Assembly: GCA_003164035.1 (NCBI GenBank) | Contig: PLRS01000074.1 | Location: 106,655 to 170,654 of the forward strand | Origin: Bryobacterales bacterium | GTDB taxonomy: Bacteria > Acidobacteriota > Terriglobia > Bryobacterales > Bryobacteraceae | Direction of reading: 5' to 3' | Length of the DNA: 64,000 nt | Shown here: piece after piece, positions 1 to 9,220 of the stretch | How positions within the stretch are numbered: position 1 is the first letter of the stretch | Layout: every line of letters starts with the position of its first letter | Translations under genes and position numbers: made by a program | The notes under the pieces: model-generated | Told to the model about the DNA's origin: nothing | Databases searched by the model: none | What the model saw: the letters and a program-made list of their open reading frames with translations, nothing else

Positions 1-329
1 TGGGTCCCGGAACCACCTTGTTCCCCTCTGACTGGCGAGTTCCTCCCTCCACCATGATAGAACGGCGGGAGGGGGCTGTTTCTGGCCGGTGTTTTGTTTT
101 CAATTGGTTACGGGGATAAATGGGGCGTGACCGGGTTTTTGAGGGCGGTGAGCGGAGGGAGCGGACCCCGCTAACCGATTCAGGACAAAGCGCTTGGCTG
201 GGGACGAGCCAACATTTATGTACACCGGCGGGTGCCCTGAGCCAAAACTTGGCCGCGGAGGTTTCCCAGCTCCGATCGACCGGCCGGCAGGAAAGGTGGA
301 AACACATAGACCGGCGCTGATTTCCCGAT
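1..329. other. intergenic, no gene recognised
   Basis: No convincing gene is visible here. Short reading frames exist on both strands, but their translations are rich in Pro, Arg, Gly and Ser with no recognisable motif, as expected for chance frames in GC-rich DNA. The stretch leads directly into the tandem repeat that follows. Confidence 0.5.
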
Positions 330-660
330 CCGTGTTCCCGGGGAAAAGCATCGTCTGTCCCGGCTTTCCGTCCGTCCCGGCCTTCCTCCGAAAATTAGGA
401 AAAGCGCCGTCTGTCCCGGCTTTCCCGTCCCGGCTTTCCCGTCCCGGCTTTCCCGAAAATTAGGAAAAGCGCCGTCTGTCCCGGCTTTCCCGTCCCGGCT
501 TTCCCCCGTCCCGGCTTTCCCCCCGGCTTTCCCCGGCTTTCCCGTCCCGGCTTTCCCTCCTCCGAAAATTAGGAAAAGCGCCGTCTGTCCCGGCTTTCCC
601 CGTCTGTCCCGGCTTTCCCCCGGCTTTCCCGTCCCGGCTTTCCCGTCCCGGCTTTCCCCG
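330..660. repeat. degenerate GC-rich tandem repeat
   Basis: The region is built from variations of a short unit, GTCCCGGCTTTCC, repeated about twenty times with small indels. A longer unit beginning GAAAATTAGGAAAAGCGCCG recurs at about 390, 455 and 564, each time followed by copies of the short unit. There are no spacers of constant length, so it is not a CRISPR array. The repeat ends at about 660, where a 5'-truncated oxidoreductase reading frame begins, which suggests that repeat expansion or recombination removed the start of that gene. Confidence 0.9.
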
Positions 661-671
661 CAAGGCGCTGC

Positions 672-1358
672 GTGGATATTCCTGATTCAGTGGATGACAT
701 GACCGCCGCAGCCATCGCCAATCCGGGTATGTCCGCATGGGCGGCTCTTGTAGAACGCGCGCATGTGGCGCCCGGTGAAACCGTGCTTGTGAATGGAGCG
801 ACGGGAACAGCCGGAAGGATCGCGGTGCAACTAGCGAAACATCTTGGGGCGGCGAAGGTCATTGCCACTGGCCGCAATTTGAAAGAGCTTGAGGAGATGA
901 AGGCGCTTGGAGCCAACTGCGTCATCCCGTTCACCATCAACACAGACCATCCGTCAGGTGCCCACGATTATGAAGAGGCTCTAAAGCAGACGTTCACCGA
1001 GGGGATAGATATTGTTGTGGACTATCTTTGGGGCAAAACGGCAGAGACCGTCCTCGTCGCTCTCGCAAAGACAGTGGAAGATAATCCGGTACGCTTCGTG
1101 CAGGTCGGTGGCTCAAGCGGCGAAGTGAAAATCGAACTCCCCGGCGCTGTCCTTCGTTCTGCGGCGATCAACCTGATGGGCAGTGGCGTGGGAAGCGTCA
1201 GCCGAAAGGGACTTGTCCAGGCCATCGCACACGTCTTCCACGCCGTAGGACCGGCCGGATTGCAGATTGCCACCCGGGTCGAGCCGCTTGCAAACGTGGA
1301 GAAGGTCTGGGAAAAGGCGACCGGCAAGCCGCGTGTCGTCTTCACGATCGGCTACTAA
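672..1358 (+). pseudogene. 5'-truncated zinc-type alcohol dehydrogenase/quinone oxidoreductase
   Basis: The translation is the C-terminal two thirds of a medium-chain dehydrogenase/reductase. It starts at the family's conserved segment around ANPGMSAWAAL, then has the Rossmann motif NGATGTAGRIAVQLAK, which resembles the GxxGxxG NADPH-binding loop of quinone oxidoreductases. It ends with the usual basic tail. Family members have about 320-340 residues; this frame has 228 and lacks the N-terminal catalytic GroES-like fold. The frame stays open upstream but reads only repeat-derived sequence. The GTG given as start has no Shine-Dalgarno sequence. The gene is therefore probably a remnant whose first third was replaced by the tandem repeat. 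Confidence 0.75.
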
Positions 1359-1432
1359 TGGTCATGAGTGCTCGAAGCTAGCCGTTTCCGTTAGGCCACC
1401 CTTGACGACAGATAGAAGGGAAAGAAAGAGCC

Positions 1433-1941
1433 TCATACTATTACAATTCGAGATACCCCACTGTTACTCAAAAATATTTCAAATGCAATTGCTGAAGCAA
1501 CCTTCCTGGCCGCCATTCCAACTGGTGTGATACGAAACGTCAGCGTAGTGTCAACTTTGGCGTGAACCCCATCTTCTACGATGCCGGTGACATCGAGATG
1601 GTCATACTGCGATAACGAGAATGTCACTTGCCATGAATCACAGTCAATGTCTTGTTTGTGGGCGTACTTTCCCATTGCCCCAAAGCGAGATACCCCGTAA
1701 CCGACAGCATGGCGTCATCGGTGTCAAATTGAACCGGGTCCCGGTCGGGCGTCCCGTAACAGGCGCCAGAAACCGTTCCCACACGAACAGACACAGAATG
1801 CGATCCGGTTGGATCTTGGTTTTGCCTCGCCAGCGCTTCCGCTTGGGCTTTCGCATTGGCACGGCTCAGGTGTCCGCTGTTGCAAGCGGCAAACGAGAGC
1901 ACCAGACCGATTGTGATGGGAAACGGGGCAGGCGTTTTCAT
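1433..1941 (-). pseudogene. putative lipoprotein, probably frameshifted
   Basis: Two overlapping minus-strand frames look like parts of one small exported protein. The upstream part (1941 down to 1624) starts with Lys, a hydrophobic stretch and a lipobox-like FAAC, then a short soluble domain. The downstream part (1675 down to 1433) continues in another frame with a strand-rich, non-repetitive sequence (WQVTFSLSQYDHLDVTG). A one-base frameshift near 1655-1675 would join them into about 150 residues. Family unknown. Alternatively the upstream frame alone may be a complete 105-residue lipoprotein. Confidence 0.35.
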
Positions 1942-2165
1942 TGCGTGGATTGTCCAAATCCAACGGTCGAGTGGTGTGCTAATTTCAGACCGTAACCTCC
2001 CGAAGTATAATTGGGCGAAACGTCAAATGCAATGGGCTTGCCTTGCAGCGGCGGCAAGATCGGGCAGAACGGAAAAGGCGAGTAGGAGCGCTGTGTGGGT
2101 TGCCCGTCTGTGCGTCGATACAGGGCATTTGGGTCACGGGGCCCGAAAGGGTCGGGGCTCGAATG

Positions 2166-2232
2166 GGTCAGCCTGACGTGAGCCCTTGGCGAAAATGGCC
2201 AACCTGTCAGAGCGCTCCGACATGTTCACGAT
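2166..2232 (+). repeat. inverted repeat, left arm
   Basis: This arm is about four fifths identical, by eye, to the reverse complement of 2527-2593. The best-conserved block is CAGCCTGACGTGAGCCCTTG. The two arms bracket about 295 bases. It could be the end pair of a decayed small mobile element or two copies of a genome-wide intergenic repeat in opposite orientation. Confidence 0.75.
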
Positions 2233-2305
2233 TCTCGCATTTCCGGGATGAACGAGTGTACTTGCCGGGCCATCGGGCATTAAGCCCGCCCTGCTGGTTT
2301 CCGAA

Positions 2306-2331
2306 CCCCCAGCGGTGCCATCCGCTGGGGG
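2306..2331. repeat. perfect 10-bp stem hairpin
   Basis: CCCCCAGCGG, a six-base loop TGCCAT, then CCGCTGGGGG form a perfect stem between the two inverted arms. No T-run follows, so a terminator role is not supported. It may be part of the same repeat element. Confidence 0.6.
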
Positions 2332-2526
2332 CCAAGCCAACACTTGGGCTTTGACGGGCGCTAGGGTTGGGCGAGGCAGCCGCATGGAGGTGACTCGATC
2401 GCTGGCGGAGAGGAAAACCCTCTGGCGGTTAGTCCCAAGCCCGGTGACGCGATAGGCCATTAGCGCAACGACTACAACGCGGATTGGTCCGCATTCTGAG
2501 GAAGGAGTGGCTGCGAGATGGTGAAA

Positions 2527-2593
2527 CTCGCCAACATGCGGGAGCGCTCCGACGTGTTGGATGTTTTCCCCAAGGGCTCACGTCAGGCTGTCC
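2527..2593 (-). repeat. inverted repeat, right arm
   Basis: Reverse-complement partner of 2166-2232. The conserved blocks are CAAGGGCTCACGTCAGGCTG and GGAGCGCTCC. The right arm is followed by a short tandem duplication of CACTTCGGGATGTC. Confidence 0.75.
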
Positions 2594-2707
2594 ACTTCGG
2601 GATGTCCACTTCGGGATGTCGGGGGGATGTCGGGGATTATCCCGACACGTTTTCGCATCGTAGCAATCCGTTGGGCGGCCGAGTAGGTTCTCGCCCGCCA
2701 GAAAACG

Positions 2708-2727
2708 CGTCCCGATGAGTCGGGACG
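2708..2727 (-). terminator. candidate terminator hairpin after lipid kinase
   Basis: CGTCCCGA, loop TGAG, TCGGGACG form an eight-base-pair stem about 30 bases past the stop codon of the minus-strand lipid kinase. A second small stem (GGCAC/GTGCC) lies between it and the stop. There is no U-tract, so this is only a candidate. Confidence 0.3.
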
Positions 2728-2758
2728 CTGCAGGCACGAGTGCCCGCGCCACGAGAAC

Positions 2759-3685
2759 TCAGTTGCCGTAATCGGGCGGGGCCATCAAGGTGAGGGCGTC
2801 GGGCACGATGCGGATGGTGGCGGGGAGGCGTCCGGCCAGTTCGCCGTCGATCTGGACGTATACGGGGTGATCGCCGGCCGCGTCCAGGGTAGCTTCGCGG
2901 GTGCGGACCACGGCCACGCCTTTCATATTTTCGACCCGGTTCAAGAGCAGGCCGGCGAAATACTTGACGTAGCGCAGGGTGGAATCGCCCTCGAAGAGCA
3001 CCATTTCGAAGCGGTCGTCGAACAGACGGACGCTGCGGGCGATTTCGAAATCGCCGCCGTAGTTACGCACTTTGCTCAACAGGGCGAAGGAGCAGCGGCG
3101 GTGGGCGGGCAGGCCATCCACTTCGTAGGCGACGTCGAATTCGCGGAGACGGCGGCCGAGCAGGCTCCAGCCGGCCACCCAGTAAGCGAACTTGCCTGTA
3201 CGGGCTTTGAGGCGCGGATCGACGCGGCCGACGATTTGGGCATCGAGGCCGACGCCGGCCATCAGCAGAAAGTAGCGGGCGACGCCGCCGGCGCAGGTCA
3301 CCTGGCCCACCGAAACCCGGCGCGGGCGGCAATCGGGCAGGCGGGCGGCGACGCGTTCCAGCCGCGAACCCAGCTTCATTTCGGTGGCCAGCACGTTGGC
3401 GGTGCCGCCGGGCAGAACGGCCAGGGGCACGTTCGAATGCACCATCCCCTCCACCACCTCGTTGACGGTGCCGTCGCCGCCGGCGGCCAGCACCAGGTCG
3501 GCGCCGCGGACGATGCCCTCGCGAGCGATGGATCCAGCCGTGCCGGGACCGGTGGTGAGGGCAACCGTGACGTTGTGGCCCTGGCGCTTCAGGATATCGA
3601 CCGCGCGCTCTATCTGTGCCGATCCGCCATTTCCAAATTTTCCCGCGCAGGGATTGTAGACGAGCAGGCTATTGCCGTAACGCAA
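2759..3685 (-). CDS. diacylglycerol kinase-like lipid kinase (YegS/DagK family)
   Basis: A cytoplasmic or membrane-associated enzyme expected to phosphorylate a lipid such as diacylglycerol with ATP. The family N-terminal Rossmann-like domain opens with LVYNPCAGKFGNGG. The nucleotide-binding signature AAGGDGTVNEVVEG follows, and LAVLPGGTANVLATE is the family's next motif. A beta-sandwich domain follows. The frame opens further upstream at 3745, but two TATAAT boxes lie inside that extension. I therefore prefer the TTG at 3685, which has GGAG upstream and gives a start just before the first family strand. The length of about 308 residues is normal for the family. It is convergent with nothing and divergent from ligA. 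Substrate not determinable from sequence. Confidence 0.85.
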   Translation of the reverse strand: MRYGNSLLVYNPCAGKFGNGGSAQIERAVDILKRQGHNVTVALTTGPGTAGSIAREGIVRGADLVLAAGGDGTVNEVVEGMVHSNVPLAVLPGGTANVLATEMKLGSRLERVAARLPDCRPRRVSVGQVTCAGGVARYFLLMAGVGLDAQIVGRVDPRLKARTGKFAYWVAGWSLLGRRLREFDVAYEVDGLPAHRRCSFALLSKVRNYGGDFEIARSVRLFDDRFEMVLFEGDSTLRYVKYFAGLLLNRVENMKGVAVVRTREATLDAAGDHPVYVQIDGELAGRLPATIRIVPDALTLMAPPDYGN

Positions 3686-3715
3686 AGATGGTAAACTCCA
3701 CAGTTTTCTGTTTCG

Positions 3716-3737
3716 ATTATAGGCTGGTTCGATTATA
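3716..3737 (-). promoter_or_regulatory. two tandem TATAAT -10 boxes
   Basis: Read on the minus strand, perfect TATAAT hexamers lie at 3737-3732 and 3721-3716, inside a direct repeat of TATAATCGAA. They lie just upstream of the preferred start of the lipid kinase. No strong -35 match was found for either, so this is a candidate promoter only. Confidence 0.4.
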
Positions 3738-3795
3738 AACCACATCGCGAATCGTCACCCGAGGACTCGGGATGTCGAGGGCTGGGATTGGCGCG

Positions 3796-3865
3796 GCAAC
3801 CGCTCACTTACGGTTGCGGCTCGGAAATGCGCGAGTCCGAGCCGCGACCGTTAAGGGAGCGGTTG
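3796..3865. repeat. long intergenic palindrome
   Basis: Two arms of about 30 bases pair with only two mismatches and one bulge. The left arm starts GCAACCGCTC and ends GCGGCTCGGA; the right arm mirrors it; the loop is about 11 bases (AATGCGCGAG region). It lies between the divergent lipid kinase and ligA genes. The size and near-perfect pairing suggest a mobile intergenic repeat of the REP/ERIC sort, not a terminator. Confidence 0.85.
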
Positions 3866-3921
3866 CTCTCGAGACTTCCCCCAAGACCGGTTAAGCACCC
3901 CGAACACCGACACCAGGGTGA

Positions 3922-5955
<2,034 letters not shown>

Positions 5956-6253
5956 GACGGTCCTTCCCGCGCGCGCAGGCCGGAAACGGCGCGCTGCCGG
6001 GTTCTTAGGGAAGAGGAGCACGGGATTGGAAGGAACGCTCCTGAATTAGAGCGGGAAGGGTAGTATGGAAGTCAATCGAGGAATATTGGAAGGTAACTGG
6101 CAGGACCGGGCTCCTCTTCCGACCTCAAGTTAATCCCGCGACCTGGCCATTCCGCCGGGGGTTCCCGCTAAGCCGTTCGGAACAAAGGGAAATTTAATTT
6201 CGTTTGTTGGTGACTGGCTTGTAATTGCCAGGCGAAGTGGAAGGTGGCAGGTA
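5956..6253. other. intergenic, nothing recognised
   Basis: About 300 bases between ligA and the PAS-LuxR gene. No reading frame with family features and no long palindrome were seen. The only useful element is the AGGTGG just before the GTG start at 6254, which serves as ribosome binding site. Confidence 0.4.
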
Positions 6254-7021
6254 GTGGAACCCTCGGAATTGGCGCAGGCTCGGGCCGAGGTGGAGCGGCT
6301 CCACGCGGAACTGGAACGGCGTGCGATCGAACGGACGGCGGAACGCGCTCTGGCCGAGAGCGCCGCGAGACAACAGGCCGCGGCGCTCGATCGAGCCGAG
6401 GGGGCACTGCGCGCGAGCGAGGAACGTTACCGGTGCTACTTCGAACTCGGGCTTATCGGCATGGCGATTGTGTCGCCAGCCAACGGATGCGTCGAGGTAA
6501 ACGACCGCCTTTGCGAAATCCTGGGGTACGAACGGCAGGAACTCATGGGGATGACTTGGGCGGCATTGGTCCATCCGGACGACCTGGCCGGCGATATCAG
6601 GCATAACTACGACCGCATCGTCGCCGGAGAGGTGGACGGTTTTCTGACGCCGAAACGGTGGGTCCGCAAGAACGGCGAAGTGGTTCACACCAACGTGTCG
6701 GTGAAGTGCCACCGGGATGAGGACGGGTCCGTCGAATATCTGGCGGCAATGGTGGAAGAACTGGCCGGGCTCGATCGGCCGGCCGGTCGGGAACTTGCGG
6801 CGGCCGGAGAGGCCGGGCCGGGAAAACCAGCCCTCTCCAAGCGCGAACTTGAGGTAACGCGGCTCATCGGCTTGGGTAGGACCGGGAAGGAAATCGCCGC
6901 TGGGCTTGCGCTCAGCGAGAAGACCGTCAGCACCTACCGGAGCCGAATCCTGACCAAGCTCCACTTGAAGAGCACGGCTGAACTGATTCGCTATGCTCTC
7001 AAGAACCGGCTGGCGGAGTAA
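6254..7021 (+). CDS. PAS domain LuxR-type transcriptional regulator
   Basis: A cytoplasmic one-component sensor-regulator of 255 residues. Residues 1-60 form an Ala/Glu/Arg-rich coiled coil. Residues about 62-175 are a PAS domain (EERYRCYFELGLIGMAIVSP, then NGCVEVNDRLCEILGYERQE and a PAC-like end). A short Gly/Ala linker leads to a C-terminal LuxR/GerE helix-turn-helix (LSKRELEVTRLIGLGRTGKE, IAAGLALSEKTVSTYRSRI). There is no receiver or membrane segment, so the signal is probably intracellular. The GTG start has AGGTGG upstream. The gene lies just before the chemosensory operon, with an inverted repeat and a hairpin between them, so it may control that operon. That role is inferred from position only. 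Confidence 0.88.
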   Translation: MEPSELAQARAEVERLHAELERRAIERTAERALAESAARQQAAALDRAEGALRASEERYRCYFELGLIGMAIVSPANGCVEVNDRLCEILGYERQELMGMTWAALVHPDDLAGDIRHNYDRIVAGEVDGFLTPKRWVRKNGEVVHTNVSVKCHRDEDGSVEYLAAMVEELAGLDRPAGRELAAAGEAGPGKPALSKRELEVTRLIGLGRTGKEIAAGLALSEKTVSTYRSRILTKLHLKSTAELIRYALKNRLAE

Positions 7022-7031
7022 TTCCCCTCGC

Positions 7032-7048
7032 GTAGGACAAATACCTAC
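7032..7048. promoter_or_regulatory. inverted repeat, candidate operator
   Basis: GTAGG-ACAAATA-CCTAC is a perfect five-base dyad with a seven-base AT-rich centre, the size expected for a LuxR-type helix-turn-helix dimer. It lies between the PAS-LuxR gene and the chemosensory operon. No binding data are implied. Confidence 0.3.
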
Positions 7049-7111
7049 AAAAGCTTCTGCGACGTTCTCCCGATAAACATACTGAGTGAAAGAGAGCATC
7101 GGGTAGGTCGT

Positions 7112-7129
7112 GCCTCAGGTCGCTGAGGC
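7112..7129 (+). terminator. hairpin before chemosensory operon
   Basis: GCCTCAG, loop GTCG, CTGAGGC is a perfect seven-base-pair stem followed by TCTCTTGC. It could end transcription of the PAS-LuxR gene or lie in the leader of the operon downstream. The T-run is weak. Confidence 0.35.
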
Positions 7130-7180
7130 TCTCTTGCACCCCGTTGCGGCGTGCCGCCTCAGCCGATATCCGGAGTCAAC

Positions 7181-9187
7181 GTGATCAGACAAAACGCAGA
7201 AGTGCCCACCAACGGCGCGCCCGCTGTTCCGAGCCGCCTCGCTATGAACCGTCTTGGACCGCAAAAGGCCTCGGCGCCGCCCTTGAAGAAGACGGCGGAG
7301 CCCAACGGGCAAGGTGACGATATCGCCCAAAATCGCCTCACCGCCAAGAAACTGGCGGAGGAGAAAGCTCGCGCCCGGACCGTTGCCCGCGCGCAGGCCG
7401 TGGCGGAGAAACTGTCTACCGCGACCGATCAGGTATCGAGCGCCATCGCTGAAGCCACCGGCGCGGTGGAAGAACTGGAAAAGACGATGCATACCATCGC
7501 GGCGGGCGCCGAAGAAGCGTCGGCCGCGGCGGAAGAGTCCCGGGCCGCGATCAATCAGATCGAGAAGGCATCGGACACGGCCAACGGCCGTGCGGAAGTA
7601 TCCCTACGGAAGGTGAACGAGTTGCAGGCCCTCGCCAGGTCGACGACGGCGGACATCGAGGCCCTCATCAAGGGAGTGGGAGACGCCGCCGACGCGAATC
7701 TCGAATCGGCAAAAATGATTGGTGAATTGGAGCGCCAGTCCGAGGAGATCGGCAAGATCGTTCATGCCGTGACGCGGATTGCCGACCAGACCAACCTGCT
7801 GGCGCTGAACGCGGCAATCGAAGCCGCCCGGGCCGGGGAACATGGCAAGGGATTCGCCGTGGTAGCCGACGAAGTGCGCAATCTGGCCGAGATCAGCGAG
7901 AAGAGCGCCCGCGGCATCCAGGAAGTCGTAAACGAGATTCAGAACCAGGTGAAGGTGGTTGCCGGAGACACGGAAGCGGCCGGCAAGAAGGGCCGCGAGG
8001 AAGTGGAGAAGGCCAGGGTCATTACCCAGGACCTGGTCAAGATAGCCGCCGATTTCGAAGAGATTCAGCTGAATTGCGCCGAAATCCGGAAGAACGCGGC
8101 GGAAGCGCTGGCGGGCGCCAAGACGTATTTGAAGGGCTCCGAGGAAATTGCCGCCGCCGCCGAAGAATCCACCTCGGCCTGCCAGGAAGCCCAGAAATCG
8201 ACTCAGGAGCAGTCCAAAGCATACTCGGAGATGAGCGACGCGGCCCGCTCGCTGGCCGAAATGGCGGAGTCGTTGAAGACTTCGACCAATGCGCAAAAGT
8301 CGGCCGAGGAACTGGCCGCTACCGCCGAACAACTATCCACCAACGCCGAGGAACTGAAGTCCTCCTCGCAGCAGATTTCCACCGCCATCGAACAGATCAA
8401 CAAGGCGGCCGGCGCCCAAGCCAAGGCGGCCGAGACATCCAATGCCCTGGGTGTTCAAATGCGGCATGCCGCGAAAGGTATGGGAGACCGTTCCGAATTG
8501 AGCGTGGAGAAAGCCCTTGGAACGCAAAAACTTCTCGCCAGCAACAAGGCAAATGTGGATGCGCTGATTGTCAACGTTGGAAAAGGCGCCGATGCATCCA
8601 CCGAATCCGCCAGGAACATCCTGGAACTGGAGGAACGGACGCGCCGGATCGACAAGATCGTCGATGCCATTGTCATGGTGACGGTGCAGACCAAGATGCT
8701 CGCCGTCAACGGCAACGTGGAAGCCGCGCGAGCCGGTGAATACGGCCGGGGCTTCTCGGTAGTGGCCGGCGACATCCGCTCTCTAGCCAATGAAAGCAGC
8801 GAGAACGCGGACAAAATCAAAGACCTGGTCAAGAACGTGCAGACCCAGATCACCAAAGTTGCCGGGGATATCGAACTGGCCGGGAGCAAAGGGCGGGCCG
8901 AAGTGGAACGGGCCAAAGTCTCCACGGCGAACCTCGATCGGATCGCGAAAGATTCCGACGTGGTGGTGGCCGACATCCGGGAAATTTCGAAAGCCTCCGG
9001 TGAGGCTGCCGCCGGACTCGAACAAGCCGGCAAAGCCAGCCAGCAGATTGCCGCCGCCGCCGAGGAAACCGCGCGCGCCTCGACCGAAGCCGCCGGCGCC
9101 TCCGAGCAGGGGTTGAAGGCCGCCCAGGAAATCGCCCAGGCCATCGAGGACATCGCTTCTCAGGCCGACGAATTGCAAAACGGATAG
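7181..9187 (+). CDS. soluble chemoreceptor with two MCP signalling domains
   Basis: A cytoplasmic chemoreceptor-like protein with no membrane segment and no recognisable sensor domain. It is almost wholly predicted coiled coil. The first signalling tip (about residues 192-237) is canonical: [20 protein letters not shown] followed by [17 protein letters not shown] second, complete tip occurs at about residues 494-539 and differs: [20 protein letters not shown] followed by [15 protein letters not shown]. The polypeptide thus carries two receptor hairpins in a row. The frame opens at a GTG at 7151, but the GTG at 7181 has GGAG six bases upstream and is preferred. It is first in the chemosensory operon and should bind the CheW proteins and CheA. 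The signal it senses is unknown. Confidence 0.93.
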   Translation: MIRQNAEVPTNGAPAVPSRLAMNRLGPQKASAPPLKKTAEPNGQGDDIAQNRLTAKKLAEEKARARTVARAQAVAEKLSTATDQVSSAIAEATGAVEELEKTMHTIAAGAEEASAAAEESRAAINQIEKASDTANGRAEVSLRKVNELQALARSTTADIEALIKGVGDAADANLESAKMIGELERQSEEIGKIVHAVTRIADQTNLLALNAAIEAARAGEHGKGFAVVADEVRNLAEISEKSARGIQEVVNEIQNQVKVVAGDTEAAGKKGREEVEKARVITQDLVKIAADFEEIQLNCAEIRKNAAEALAGAKTYLKGSEEIAAAAEESTSACQEAQKSTQEQSKAYSEMSDAARSLAEMAESLKTSTNAQKSAEELAATAEQLSTNAEELKSSSQQISTAIEQINKAAGAQAKAAETSNALGVQMRHAAKGMGDRSELSVEKALGTQKLLASNKANVDALIVNVGKGADASTESARNILELEERTRRIDKIVDAIVMVTVQTKMLAVNGNVEAARAGEYGRGFSVVAGDIRSLANESSENADKIKDLVKNVQTQITKVAGDIELAGSKGRAEVERAKVSTANLDRIAKDSDVVVADIREISKASGEAAAGLEQAGKASQQIAAAAEETARASTEAAGASEQGLKAAQEIAQAIEDIASQADELQNG

Positions 9188-9220
9188 CCGGTAGAGCGTT
9201 CTCGTTTAAGGAGATTCTTG

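Larger units (their letters stand above)
1942..2758. other. intergenic region with inverted repeats, no gene
   Basis: No plausible gene is seen in these 800 bases. They hold a diverged inverted repeat pair (2166-2232 and 2527-2593), a perfect hairpin (2306-2331), a short direct repeat around the words CACTTCGGGATGTC near 2590-2620, and another hairpin at 2708-2727 next to the 3' end of the lipid kinase gene. Short frames over the inverted arms give almost the same peptide (GQPDVSPW...) from opposite strands, which follows from the repeat and is not evidence of coding. Confidence 0.6.

Noticed and set aside
330-660. CRISPR array
   Set aside because: The repeat units are short and contiguous, with no unique spacers of constant length and no cas genes nearby.
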